Shown: positions 10,827 to 20,780 of the stretch, in pieces
Layout: each line of letters begins with the position of its first letter
How positions within the stretch are numbered: position 1 is the first letter of the stretch
Assembly: GCA_027924645.1 (NCBI GenBank)
Contig: BSBN01000297.1
Location: forward strand, 310,001 to 374,000
Origin: Cunninghamia lanceolata
Taxonomy: Eukaryota; Streptophyta; Pinopsida; Cupressales; Cupressaceae
DNA: 64,000 nt
Reading direction: 5' to 3'
Translations under genes and position numbers: made by a program
The notes under the pieces: model-generated
Databases searched by the model: none
What the model saw: only the letters and a program-made list of their open reading frames with translations
Told to the model about the DNA's origin: nothing

Positions 10827-11030
10827 GCGCAAATTCCAATACCTCCTGGATTGTGCGCTCCAGGACAAATTTTGTCCTTGAGCGCAAAATCCAGTACCTT
10901 CTGGATTGTGCACTCCAGGACAAATTTTGTCCTTGAGCGCAAAATCCAGTACTTTCTGGATTGTGCGCTCCAGGACAAACTTTGTCCTTGAGCGCAAAAT
11001 CCAGTACTCCTTGGATTCTGCGCTCCTGAG
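10827..11030. repeat. Hairpin array, block 2 (exact 55-bp period)
   Basis: Units start at 10,855, 10,910, 10,965 and 11,020, spaced exactly 55 bases. Each unit is two hairpins back to back. The first is 31 nt: GCGCTCCAGGACAAA, one loop base, TTTGTCCTTGAGCGC, with 14 of 15 pairs. The second is ATCCAG, a short loop, CTGGAT. It is clearly related to block 1. Confidence 0.9.
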
Positions 11031-11430
11031 GATTCCTGATCCAGTCTGGAATGGGAGACCTGCAGGATGAAATTCTAGAACCCAGTCTGCCAGCTCTTGC
11101 ATGGAAGAATTCCTCGCCTATTATACCTCGAAGTCCGGAATCCCTAAAGGAGATGGAAGGTACTTCTGGTTTTAAGAATGATGGAGTCTCTGATCCCAGT
11201 ATAAGAAAATCTATCCCTGCCAAAACAGAGTGATGAAACCCTTAGCAAATATCCAAAAGACTGAACATAAAAGTCCAAGGACACATCCCGCCATGTTCCT
11301 CCACAGAAAGCAAAATTGCAACCTTCCATCTGAGTAAGATTCCATTAGGAGAAAATATTCCAAGACTTAGCTGGATTTTAGCAAAAGTTCAAGAGTTATG
11401 CTAGGGAAGAAAATCCAAAACATTCATAAA

Positions 11431-11608
11431 TCCCCGACGTCGCAAAATCCTAAACCTCAAGAATTCCCCGACATGCCAAATTCCCCGACATCCCAAATTC
11501 CCCGACATTCACAAATCCCCGACCACCGACATGGGAGAAAAGGACAAAAGGTTAAGTCGGCCAGCAATAAAGGTAAGTCGGCTAGCAATAAGGGTAGGTT
11601 GGCCAAGT
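11431..11608 (+). promoter_or_regulatory. Upstream repeats before the internal TATA box
   Basis: Five TCCCCGAC repeats lie at 11,431, 11,464, 11,481, 11,499 and 11,516 (17-18 bp spacing in the last four). Three TAAGTCGGCCAGCAATAA-like units follow at 11,552, 11,573 and 11,594, exactly 21 bp apart. Both sets sit within 200 bases upstream of the TATA box at 11,627, an arrangement like enhancer repeats. The regulatory role is inference. Confidence 0.5.
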
Positions 11609-11626
11609 CATGGAAAGGACGATTTG

Positions 11627-11636
11627 TATATATATA
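11627..11636 (+). promoter_or_regulatory. Internal TATA box driving the ORF
   Basis: TATATATATA, then AGGGGGTGCCC and a pyrimidine-rich AGTCTCTCTCAATC stretch around 11,650-11,665, where transcription probably starts. Confidence 0.5.
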
Positions 11637-11859
11637 GGGGGTGCCCAAGTCTCTCTCAATCATTCCACTTCAAATACAAACCAAAGAAGAGCAGAAAAAG
11701 ACATCTTAGGAGCAGAAATTCTTCATTAAGGCAGATTTTTATCAAGAGGAGAACAACTTCATCCAAGGAAATTGAAGATTTTATCATTTCCAAAGGACAA
11801 ATTCGTCATTAGGGCAGAAATTTCTGAAAGTTTAGGGCAGATTTTTGAACCTTCCAAGG

Positions 11860-11922
11860 GCAGAAGTTCATCCTTCAAGAGCAGAAGTTCATCCTTCAAG
11901 AGCAGAAATTCCTCCTTCAAGA
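11860..11922 (+). repeat. 21-bp leader repeats, three units
   Basis: GCAGAAGTTCATCCTTCAAG-type units start at 11,860, 11,881 and 11,902. They lie in the presumed 5' UTR, just before the splice donor. Confidence 0.8.
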
Positions 11923-11942
11923 CAAAACTCCTCCATTCTAAG

Positions 11943-12328
11943 GTAAGTTCCTCACTAAAACTCCATTTCTGAATATTCCTAAGGCAGATTTCTTGATAGA
12001 GCATCCATTAAAACTCAGAAATTTCTGCAGAAAAATCAGAAAATCCATTAGTAGGTCAAGAAATCTATAAAAAATCAGAAATTCCATAGAAGGTCAAAAG
12101 TTCCTTGTGCAAGGAGAGGTATGTCACTACATGGAAAAAATTCCTTTTACTTAGAAAAATTGTTATTTTTTGTCTTCCATGTGTACTTGAAAATTCTTAA
12201 TTTTTAGTCCCACATGCATAAAATGTCACACCAACTTCCCACGTGTGGGAATAAAAGCTCCCGTCTTACCTCTATCCTTGCCCCTTTGGAAAACTCATAC
12301 TTTGCTTTTCTCTTCTTGATTTCACAAG
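11943..12328 (+). other. Probable 5' UTR intron (GT-AG)
   Basis: The donor reads CTAAG|GTAAGTTCC, a full AG|GTAAGT consensus with GT at 11,943. The acceptor lies in TTTTCTCTTCTTGATTTCAC followed by AG at 12,327-12,328, a good polypyrimidine tract. The next ATG (12,332) is the ORF start. Splicing would remove 386 bases. Not tested. Confidence 0.5.
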
Positions 12329-12331
12329 TAA

Positions 12332-15300
12332 ATGGCAAGTGCCAAGGCGAGTTCCTCAAGACAAACCCAGGTGAAGGCCGCCTTCAAAGGAATGATCCCG
12401 CAGTCCAAAATCAAATCAAAATGGGCAAACGTCGGAGACACCAACATCTATCCTTCAGTCATGGAAGAAATTGGGAATCGAATGTATGGAACGGCTGGAC
12501 ATCCTCCATCCATGCTCGCAGCCAAGATCGTCCGGAACGGAGTTGCCGCCGCTGCATGCTTCCCACCCGCCATTCTTTGTCCCGAGCTGATCGTGGAATG
12601 TTTCATGCACTATGATCCGGAGCGAAGGATGGTCGTCGATCATAACAACACAGTGGTGGCCTACTTCACCAAAGAGAAGATTGCGGATGCTTTCAATATC
12701 CCTGTCTATAATCCCGTCGAGTTCATGAGCAAAGAAGATTCAGCCGAAATGAACCAAGCCGATCCGGCAACCTGTTTTGGAGTCATCAACAGGACATGGA
12801 TGCAGAAGAAAAGGACTCACCATTCCAAGTTGCCAAAGACACTCCTCAAGTCCGACTTCAAGCAGGAGCATGGAGACCTCGTCGTCATGCTGAACAGGAT
12901 TATGGGAAGTCAGCAGTCCTCTACCTTCGAGCCATGGATGTTCTACTACATCGAGGAGGTACTTGCTGGAACAAAGATGATTGATTGGGCTTGACTCCTT
13001 AGCGACAGCATTGATGCACAATTCCAAAACCTAGAGGAATCGAAGACCTTTTACATGAGTTCCTATGTAATCTACATGCTGGCTAGGAACAACAAATATC
13101 GAGGACTGTCATGGAAAGGTCATATCGGCAATCAAGAGGGACAAGTCATGGTCTACAATTCCTATCCTCAGCTTCATCTTCAGAACATAAACCATTTCCG
13201 GAGATTCAATGATGCATTCGCCATGCATATCACCAGGACCCTCCAAGGAGGCATTCACCAGAGACTATCACCCGAGGCCAAGAAGTTGGTCAGGACATAT
13301 GGCTCATGGTTCATCCAGTTCCCGAAGTTCACATATATCAGGGTGCAGGGATTCTCCGGCTATCCATACAGACTACCAAGGTATCCATCAGACAAAATGG
13401 TCCTGTTGGAGTTAACAAGGCAACTCTCGACGTATGACAAAGTCCAAAAGAAGAAGAAGAAGGCTGGGGTGACTTATCCAATCCAAACAGAAGGTGAAGT
13501 CGAGTCATGCCCATCTCTCCTAGCCGCCGAAAAGTCCGAGGAGGAGCTGCAATTCTACAACTTGGTAACTCATTCCTTACGGGAGAATTTTGACCCATTC
13601 AACACCACCAGGATAGCATGCGGAAGGAAACATAGACACAAGATACACCTGGAGGACCATTGGGCAAATGCCGAGGATGACTTCGAGGTGCGAATGAGGA
13701 TGTGTTCCCGACTTTCAGTTGACATGATCAAAGCCACCGGAATCTTTCCAGTCCCTGACCAGGTCAAGGAGGATGGTAAGCTATTCCAGCCATTCTTCGA
13801 ACAGGAAAAGAATAAGCCTCTTCCACCCATAGTTTGGTCTGATCCAGAGGTCACCCACTTGGATGACCTAATGGCACCCGTGCTAACAGTGACACAGAAA
13901 TGGATAAGTCAGCAGACGGAGAAAATGCACAAGATGGGTATCCGTCCAACTTACGACCTGATGGGAGACTTGGATTCTCAGTCTTCCGAAGAAGATATGG
14001 CTGAAGACACTCCTGTGAAAGCACAAGAGGCGGGAAGACAGGAAGGAGGGAACCAGGATGCAGAAGATCCACCAGCAAAGAGGGTAAAGGCTCGAAAGGA
14101 ATTTATTAGCAGACCCGACCAGGAGGAGCGAAATGCATCCAGACATCACTCTGCCAGCACTTCTTCCATTCGAGAGGTGGATCTTTTTGGAGATGCACAG
14201 ACAGTTAAAGGCAAGGAACCCATGCAGGAGGAAGTGGTCCCAAATGAACCGGATGATCAGGGAGATGATGAGTCCATGGATTCCACCCGGGAACGGACTC
14301 CCAACCTCATGGTGGGAAATCAACCTAACTCTCTACCTCGGAATCCAGGGGAGGCCCAGCTTGAAGACATGCTCTGTCATCCTGATTTGGAATTCCTCAA
14401 TGAGGAGTTCAATTACGGAGAAGTACCGACCTCCATGCCACAAGTTGGTCAAGGACCTCAGGAAGCACAGGAAGAAGCCATTCCATCCACGAAGCCCAAT
14501 TGGTTACAGGACAGGTTGCAGAAGAAGACAATCAAGAAGAATAATCCTTCCACCGCACTAGGTGATTTTCTTGCCAGGATAGGGAAGCCTGCAGTTCCAA
14601 AGAAGGTGAAGAAGTTTTCCAAGATTACCAGAGATGAGTCAGGATCCCGCCAAGTAGAAGTGGCAATTCCTAGGATAACCGAGGCCAAGGAAGGTATCAG
14701 TCCTGATGACTTTGACATCTTGAAGGTCGACCTTGGCCCAACTACGAAGGATCAAGAAATGGCAGAACTGGAGGATTCCGTCGCCGTTGTCTGAGAAAGG
14801 TTAAGGAAGAAGAAAAGAAGAACCAGTTGAAACAGGAGAATGAACAGCTGCAGCAGCACATCCAGCAACTCATGGGCCCATTACAGTCCGCCCAAGGAGC
14901 AACATCCCAACCTCGGAGCATAACTAAGGATTCCTTAGCTGAGGTTGAAGTTCTGAGGACAGTCGGCCACACAACAAAGGGCTAGATAGAGGTGGTCTTC
15001 GATAGAGCACATAGATTCATAGAAGACCTCGTCCAAGTGAATGGCAGAGTTACAGCACTTCTGGACAGGATTCATGCAATTCTGGATACATGTCAGCAAT
15101 TCATAGTTGTCCGGGAGGAAACTATCCCTAGACTAAAGGCACTGATGAACACTCTGCAGCCAGACCTGATCAAGAACAAGGTAATACAGGCAGTTTCAGT
15201 ATATGATTTCCTCAGCTGGTATTCCGCCTTGCTCATGAAGAGGGATAACTTGGAGAAGATTGAAGGTGACACTTCCCGAGCCCACGCCATGTTGAAGGAA

Positions 15301-15741
15301 ATCCAGGACAAAATCCTTGTATCATTGGAGACCTGGTTTGATCTGGATGTAGCACTGGACGGGATCATTGACTTGGAAGAATTGAAAGGCAAGAAGCGGA
15401 GCATATACTTTAAAGCAACTTATCCTACTGAGGAATCCCATCTTGAGGATGCATCCTCGTTTCTGATCCTCATTAATAGTATCTAGGAGCTGAGGGTGGA
15501 TTGGGAAAATATCCTTGTCGCCTGCACCACCACCGCATCCGTCATGGAGTTCCGGATTGAGAACTTGCCCAGCATTCCTATGGAGGAGTTGGAAGTCGTC
15601 CTAACTAGGTTCCTAGAAGCAGAGACAAAAGAACAGGAGGAAGTTCCGCACAGACAGGAGAGTCCTATCCAGAGTCCTAGACAGGTGGCGACCAGGACAG
15701 CTAGAAGTTTCCTTGCACATTCTGACGACCTAGACAGGTGA
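12332..15741 (+). pseudogene. ~1,130-codon ORF of unknown function inside the LTR-type unit (broken)
   Basis: I do not recognise this protein. The start at 12,332 (MASAKASSSRQTQVKAAFKG) directly follows the putative intron. One frame runs to 14,794 with a single TGA at 12,992. A frame change near 14,790 leads to the next frame, with TAG at 14,983 and 15,484, ending at 15,741. The N-terminal 220 residues contain YFTKEKIADAFNIP and PWMFYYIEEVL, then TFYMSSYVIYMLA. This spacing recalls, weakly, the helical plant-mobile-domain or putative plant transposon protein folds. After an acidic, low-complexity middle with a basic KRVKARK stretch comes a coiled coil (QLKQENEQLQQHIQQLM) and a helical tail (about 15,000-15,740). 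No RT, protease, integrase, zinc knuckle or transmembrane segment is visible. Few breaks in over 1,100 codons indicate recent coding use. It could be a captured host gene, a divergent gag-like protein, or an LTR-encoded accessory protein. Confidence 0.6.
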
Positions 15742-15810
15742 CAGTCTCCTGCATGCATATTCTGACGACCTAGACAGGTGACAGTCTCCTGCATGCATAT
15801 TCTGACGACC
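15721..15810 (+). repeat. Exact 40-bp tandem repeat at the ORF 3' end
   Basis: 15,721-15,760 and 15,761-15,800 are identical (TCTGACGACCTAGACAGGTG...), and a third copy starts for 10 bases at 15,801. The ORF's last stop (TGA, 15,739-15,741) lies inside the first unit, so the repeat formed across the gene end. Confidence 0.95.
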
Positions 15811-15897
15811 CCACCTGCTTTTTCTAGGATTTGTAACCTAGGGCACATGTTTCAAGGAAATCTGATTTCCTTTTGCCCTAAGATATTTTTGAGAGCC

Positions 15898-15905
15898 TAT
15901 ATAAA
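15898..15905 (+). promoter_or_regulatory. TATA box of the LTR-type unit
   Basis: CTATATAAAGGC is followed by GCCTCATTGTAACTCTCTC, predicting a start near 15,930. The same promoter core occurs at 445-452 (minus). From here to the terminal CA is about 0.95 kb, a plausible R-U5. Confidence 0.55.
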
Positions 15906-15929
15906 GGCTAAGGGATGCCTCATTGTAAC

Positions 15930-16884
15930 TCTCTCTCCTTTTCTGATATTTACCATTCTGAAGCTCCTAGAGCTCCTTAGTAGCTAGTTTTCATTTCTGC
16001 ATAGTTTCTTATGAGCTGAAACTCCAAAATCAGTTGGATTGTTGTGATATAAATTTCTGAAGTAATAATATATGCATTGAAGAATGGTGTTCATATATTC
16101 CTTTGGATTTTTGGCATGGTCTTATTGATTTCTTGGAGCAAATCTAAAAGATATTGAAGTCCTTTCTTGTATTTTCATGTTTTCATTAGTTAGAAAGATG
16201 GAGATTATTACTGTTGAATGATTGAATCTGTTTGTTCATACCATTGGTGATCTGTGGCTTGCAAATCATCGTGCATGGTTAGTCTGAACTTAATCCGAAT
16301 CTAACTTCGACTGTTCCGTATGACCAAATCCATGTCTCTTACTGAAGCAGTCTGAAAATCCTTATTCCCCCTTAGAAGATAGCACCGCCCCTGCCTAGCT
16401 GTTGTCTCATGACGAAGCAGAGGATTGGTTCCAGTTTCTATCTCCAGCAGCAGTCTTCTTCCATCAATTAGTTAAACCCCTGAACCTTTATTTTATCTTT
16501 TTCACTTTCTTTTAGATCTTCATTAGGATTAGTTTTCCAGAGCTTCATCGCCAAATCATCCGCCTCCATAAGAATGGAACTTTAGAATTTCAGTTGTCCA
16601 CCTGTGAAAGAATTCCATTCACCCACAAATCCCAGTCTGAATCCCAGAAATGAATTCCATGACCCTGAAAGAGCAATCTTACGTAAGTCCCCTTCGTGAT
16701 TACCAGCAAATCACATCATTCTACTGAGTCTATCCCTATGCACGTCAAGACCTGACATAAAAGGAACCTTGGAGCAGTCTCATTCGATCACATAGTTCAG
16801 CATCTGAGAAGCTTTATTCAAGAGAGGATAGGATACCCAGTATTTTATTCTAATGTTGTTGTAGTCACAAAAACCTCATCAACA
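15930..16884 (+). other. Putative R-U5 of the unit
   Basis: No ORF of note. The stretch is moderately AT-rich and ends GTCACAAAAACCTCATCAACA. No long match to the unit's 5' 1 kb is seen by eye, which argues against paired LTRs. Confidence 0.4.
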
Positions 16885-16889
16885 CATGG
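16885..16889. other. Target site duplication CATGG, right
   Basis: Exact copy of 8701-8705, immediately after the terminal CA at 16,883-16,884. Confidence 0.7.
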
Positions 16890-18428
16890 CAACACAACTT
16901 TTGAGACAACATGAGACTTTACCCTACATTCCAATGGCAACATTAAATTCTTCAATGGTTGTTCAAACTGGAAAGTCTGATATCTACTGGCTACACACTA
17001 CACATCAAAATTTCAGAGCTTCCTCTAACTGTACGATGGCCATAGAGGAGATATCAATACATAGAAACACATTCATTTGATACCACTCAAAACTGCCTTA
17101 AATCAAACCATCATACCATCTACATTAATTCTAAGCACAAAGGGAATGGCACACAGTTATAACTTTGCATTCAAAACTTCCTTGCTTCAGCACAGGGCCG
17201 TATGGTCACGTAGGTACGGCATGATCAGAACAACCTCAAATCTACACCAAAAATTCTCAAATAACTCTTGAAAGAGGCATCTATAACCAACAAATGCATC
17301 CCATAGATTTTGCTTTAAATATCAATCACTATTATTTTATATATCAAATCGTACCACACAGCAGGTACGGCTCCTTCAAGGTACAGCTAAGCATAAACAC
17401 ACCAAAAACAATATAAAATTTGCAATCTACTCACACCAAAATGCATATAAACTCATCACCAAAAATAAGAACTATGAAATGCATACAAAAACTTCTCAAA
17501 ATCCTTGAATCCAAACAAATCAAAATACATCAGCTCCATGAAAGCTCAGTCACAAACTCTGTGTAAGCTTGCTCCAATCTCTATCTTTAGCACAATGGTG
17601 ATTCCTGCATTGAAATCACGCTCAACCTCCAGAGGGTTTTCGTCCTCAAGAGCATTCCACAAGAGGGTTTTCGTCCTCAAGAGAATATGGAAGAACACTC
17701 GGTTCAATCCGGCAGAATAACAATACAAATCCAAAGCATGTTCAACAATGAACCCAGCTCCTCCTTTTATAACTTTTTGAGGGAAATAAAATATTATTTC
17801 CTTTATCCCTTCATATTTCTCCTCAAACAATATAAAAATAATTCATTATGTGAGCACAACTTAAAGTCACCTTTTTAATTAAAAGCTCCTTTTAGCTCCA
17901 ACGACCCCTTTTATCAAAATAAAGGAAATATTTGATTCGCAAGGTCTCAATATGATGCATCCATGATTTAAAGCTTTTCATCCCCTTTCCAACGAGCTAT
18001 AACACTTAAGTGTTACATGAACATTTCCCAACCTTTTTAACTAAAGTGCAATAATTAATTGTTTAGCTCATTAAATCAACTGATTTTACAGATAACCTCA
18101 AATATCACCAAACTACAAAATTAAGCATACCAACATACTCCATGATGTTTGGGAAGATGAATGATGCCTTCCGAGTGACTTTCTAAAAATAGACGGCTTC
18201 TCCAAGAATCTTGGAGAGCAAACTGGGAACCTGATCAAACATCAGAAAGCATCACTGCAATCCTGAACACCATCTGAGCTCAAAGCCATAACCAATTGCT
18301 CTGTAAAACTGATCTGTGGCCACTCCAAGAACATTGGAGTTCTCCCAACAAAGCCGAATAGCCACTAAGAGACTAAGAACAAGCCAAAATGCTCACAATA
18401 ATCAATGTGCCAAAAATGAAACATTACA
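16890..18428 (-). mobile_element. Minus-strand LTR relic with TATA and GAGGACGAAAACCCT leader
   Basis: On the minus strand a U3-like segment containing AAAAGGTGACTT precedes TATAAAAGGAGC (TATA at 17,765-17,771). The leader then carries two exact GAGGACGAAAACCCTCT motifs (plus strand 17,631-17,647 and 17,662-17,678). The family resemblance to 7,044-8,325 and 25,895-26,905 lies in this order of motifs. The right boundary at 18,428 is where LINE sequence begins. Confidence 0.5.
17765..17771 (-). promoter_or_regulatory. TATA box, minus strand
   Basis: The minus strand reads AGTTATAAAAGGAGCTGGG, the same core as at 7701-7707. Confidence 0.45.
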
Positions 18429-18774
18429 GATGGATGATCGAGGGCTCTCCCCATCACAAGACCATGAACCAGTCCCTGCTGAAATGAAGCCGTCAGACAT
18501 TGAAAGAGCAAGCCTATCTTTCAACTCTAGGCTGGAAGAATTGCTTTTGCAGTTCAAGAATTTGCAGATTTTCAAACCAGTTAATTTTGCTAGCTCTCAA
18601 GATGTCACTCCTCAGGATGTTCACATGCTACATGAAGCCCCCGAAGGTCTTGAAGTAGACATGTTTTATATGGATCGTGCTGGAGTGGGTCGCCCTGCTC
18701 CTGAATCAGAAAGTGTTGCTGCCGAATGGGGTCTAATCAGTGATGATGCAGTATCTGTTCTCCCAGATGGTTAA
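18429..18774 (+). pseudogene. LINE ORF2 C-terminal end, 5'-truncated second copy
   Basis: This copy keeps the original 3' coding end: an open frame from MDDRGLSPSQDHEPVPAEM to SDDAVSVLPDG and stop at 18,772-18,774. In the copy at 6,469-6,814 the same stretch is closed by three stops, so this copy defines the true C-terminus of this LINE family. The first base of similarity, next to ACATTACA, gives the truncation or duplication breakpoint at 18,428-18,429. A frame open further upstream (from 18,316) is non-LINE sequence. Confidence 0.8.
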
Positions 18775-19003
18775 TGGATAACTTTAGCAGGAGTACTCTT
18801 AACTTGTTATAAATTAGAATTTTGATCTCCTTGAGTATGAGCAGGATGCATGTTATATACAAATGTAAGGATATTTTTTGATTCACAGCTATTTTGAATG
18901 TAAGAATGTAATACTGTGATGGTGGCCATCTTGGCCACAACATATGTAACGATACAGCGCCTTTTTTGGTAAAATGATTAGACCATCTTTAATCCAAAAA
19001 AAA
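18775..19003 (+). mobile_element. LINE 3' UTR, stem-loop and poly(A), second copy
   Basis: Stem GTGGCCA/TGGCCAC at 18,922-18,938, then an A10 tract ending near 19,003. Nearly identical to 6,815-7,043. Confidence 0.75.
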
Positions 19004-20279
19004 AATGGTACAACATGCTTGATATTGTATGGCATATAAAGTGCAACTTCAAAATGAATCACAACTTCCCACACATGGTACGGCTAAGTAGAATCTTACT
19101 CAGCCATATTTGAATATGTATGGTGGTCTTCAACTTGTATGGCCCAACAAATAGACTTTGAGGAAAGGTGCGGCAACCAAAGGAAATGATACAACAATTT
19201 AATAAATGGTACGACAACTTTGAGAATATTACCAACTACTACAATGGCTACAAAGATGTACAGCCTGGTATTACCTCCAAGTATAGATAAAGATTTGTTG
19301 TAAACAGAAAATACCTAGATTCCAATGGATAGCAATCTCTAAGTCCAATACAAAACCGAAACTAAATTACATCACACCCAAAATCTGGAAACCTTCACAC
19401 AACACACCCAAAACAACTGAAACTGAAATACTTTTGCAAATTTTCAACACGACTATGATCTCTAAATGAAATCATCATAAAAGACAAGAAGCTTTTCATC
19501 CTCCAATCCCAACTAGAAATCTAGAGGGTTTTCATCCTCCAAATCCCAAATACCAAGAGGGTTTTTATCATCAGGGAAGACAATGAACAAATGTTCGATC
19601 TCAAAAATAAGGGGTTTTCATTTCATAAAATGGATGCTTTCTTTTGTGCCCAACCTCTCCTTCTGTAACCCTCTTTTTAATTTAAAAATCATTTTCCGAT
19701 TTATTCTAAAGTGTCTAGAAAATACTTTTAGGCCCTCTTTCCTAACAATGCTGCAATATCCCCAAAGGAATATTATATGATAATCCAAAACTAAATTTGT
19801 TCCAATAATTTTCTGAATTGCTCAAGAACTGATTAAACTAATTATTTTTCAAATGTATCACTAAAACTCACATGCAGCAATTATGGACAATAAATCATTT
19901 ATAAACCCAAAATTTGATTCATAAATATCAACTATATTTTTATTCCATAAGATAGCAACTGATAAGATAGAAATAATTCAATAATTTACTAACCCAATAC
20001 ACCAACTGCTACATAAAAAATCACAAACCTTAGTACAATTGCACAGAGACAACTCTGATACCATTGCTAAAACTGACATGCAATCACAGAACACTGACAT
20101 GGAATGGCTGAAACTAACATGCAATCACTAAATACTGGCATGCAACCATTAAAACTAACATGCAACACTGAACACTAACATGCAACTTCTGGAACTGACA
20201 TGCAAACATTGGATATTGACATGAAAGTGTTGATCACTACCATGCAACTTCTAAATTTGAACTATGAAGCTATGTGTAA
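19004..20279 (-). mobile_element. Minus-strand LTR relic following the LINE tail, copy 2
   Basis: Duplicate of 7,044-8,325, including the PBS-like site (20,051-20,063) and the ACATGCAA repeats. The TATA box is mutated. Similarity to the left copy stops at TATGTGTAA. Confidence 0.6.
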
Positions 20280-20473
20280 TTCCTAAGTGGGATCACCAAC
20301 TGGAGTCCTGAAAGCTTTTGTTCTCAAATCCCAAAGACCTCAAGGGTTTTCATCGTTTGATCCTCTGGAAACCATGAGGGTTTTCATCCTTTGGTAAAAG
20401 ATGAACATAAATGTCCAAGCTCTGCAAAAAAAGAGTTTTTGATAATAAAATAGCATGCAAAACTATGAGTATT
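20280..20473 (-). mobile_element. Leader fragment of the GAGGATGAAAACCCT family
   Basis: Two copies of AGGGTTTTCATC (about 20,343 and 20,379) mark a minus-strand leader. It is cut at 20,473 by the next insertion. Confidence 0.45.
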
Positions 20474-20780
20474 TGTAATGTCCCCTTTTAGTGAGAACAC
20501 TTAAACCTAAACCTGCATTCAAAATGAATTCTCAAAGAAATATTAAAGATCATTAAACGTTAATGATAAGGTTAGGTAAGGTCAATGATAATGAAAAAAC
20601 ATCATTTACTTGTTAAATGATTGTTTATTCCATGTTTATCATTCTTAATTATCATCTTTGATATCATATTCTATAAGAAACGTAAAGTGATCATAATGCA
20701 TATTCTAAGGTTCATACCCCTTTTCTCTTAACCCTCCATCGGAAAATTAGCTATAAGGCGCTTGGATACCTTGCACGGAA

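Larger units (their letters stand above)
8706..16884 (+). mobile_element. 8.18 kb LTR-type unit carrying repeats, two promoters and an ORF (putative giant solo LTR)
   Basis: The unit starts TGTTGTGACCAC, ends CATCAACA and is flanked by a perfect CATGG duplication. I find no internal pair of long direct repeats that could be its LTRs, and no gag, protease, RT or integrase. A TATA box at 15,898 stands about 1 kb before the 3' end, the layout of U3-TATA-R-U5. The simplest reading is a single solo LTR with a 7.2 kb U3. That U3 holds alternating minisatellite and hairpin blocks (9.5-11.0 kb), motif repeats and a second TATA box at 11,627, and a spliced leader feeding a ~1,130-codon ORF. It is richer in CpG than its surroundings, suggesting a younger insertion. 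The alternative is a non-autonomous element with wholly diverged LTRs, less likely with an intact target duplication. Confidence 0.6.

Noticed and set aside
9804..11030. Regularly spaced repeats resembling a CRISPR array
   Set aside because: There are no unique spacers between repeats, no cas genes, and the context is eukaryotic. The units are contiguous hairpins.
12214..12615. 133-codon frame overlapping the start of the long ORF
   Set aside because: It is a shadow frame. The frame starting at 12,332 continues coherently for over 1,100 codons.
14790..14800. Programmed ribosomal frameshift at the ORF break
   Set aside because: No slippery heptamer near the junction, and further stops downstream point to ordinary decay.
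18316..18774. 152-codon frame as a distinct gene
   Set aside because: Its second half is the LINE ORF2 C-terminus and its first 38 codons are unrelated flank. The fusion frame is accidental.
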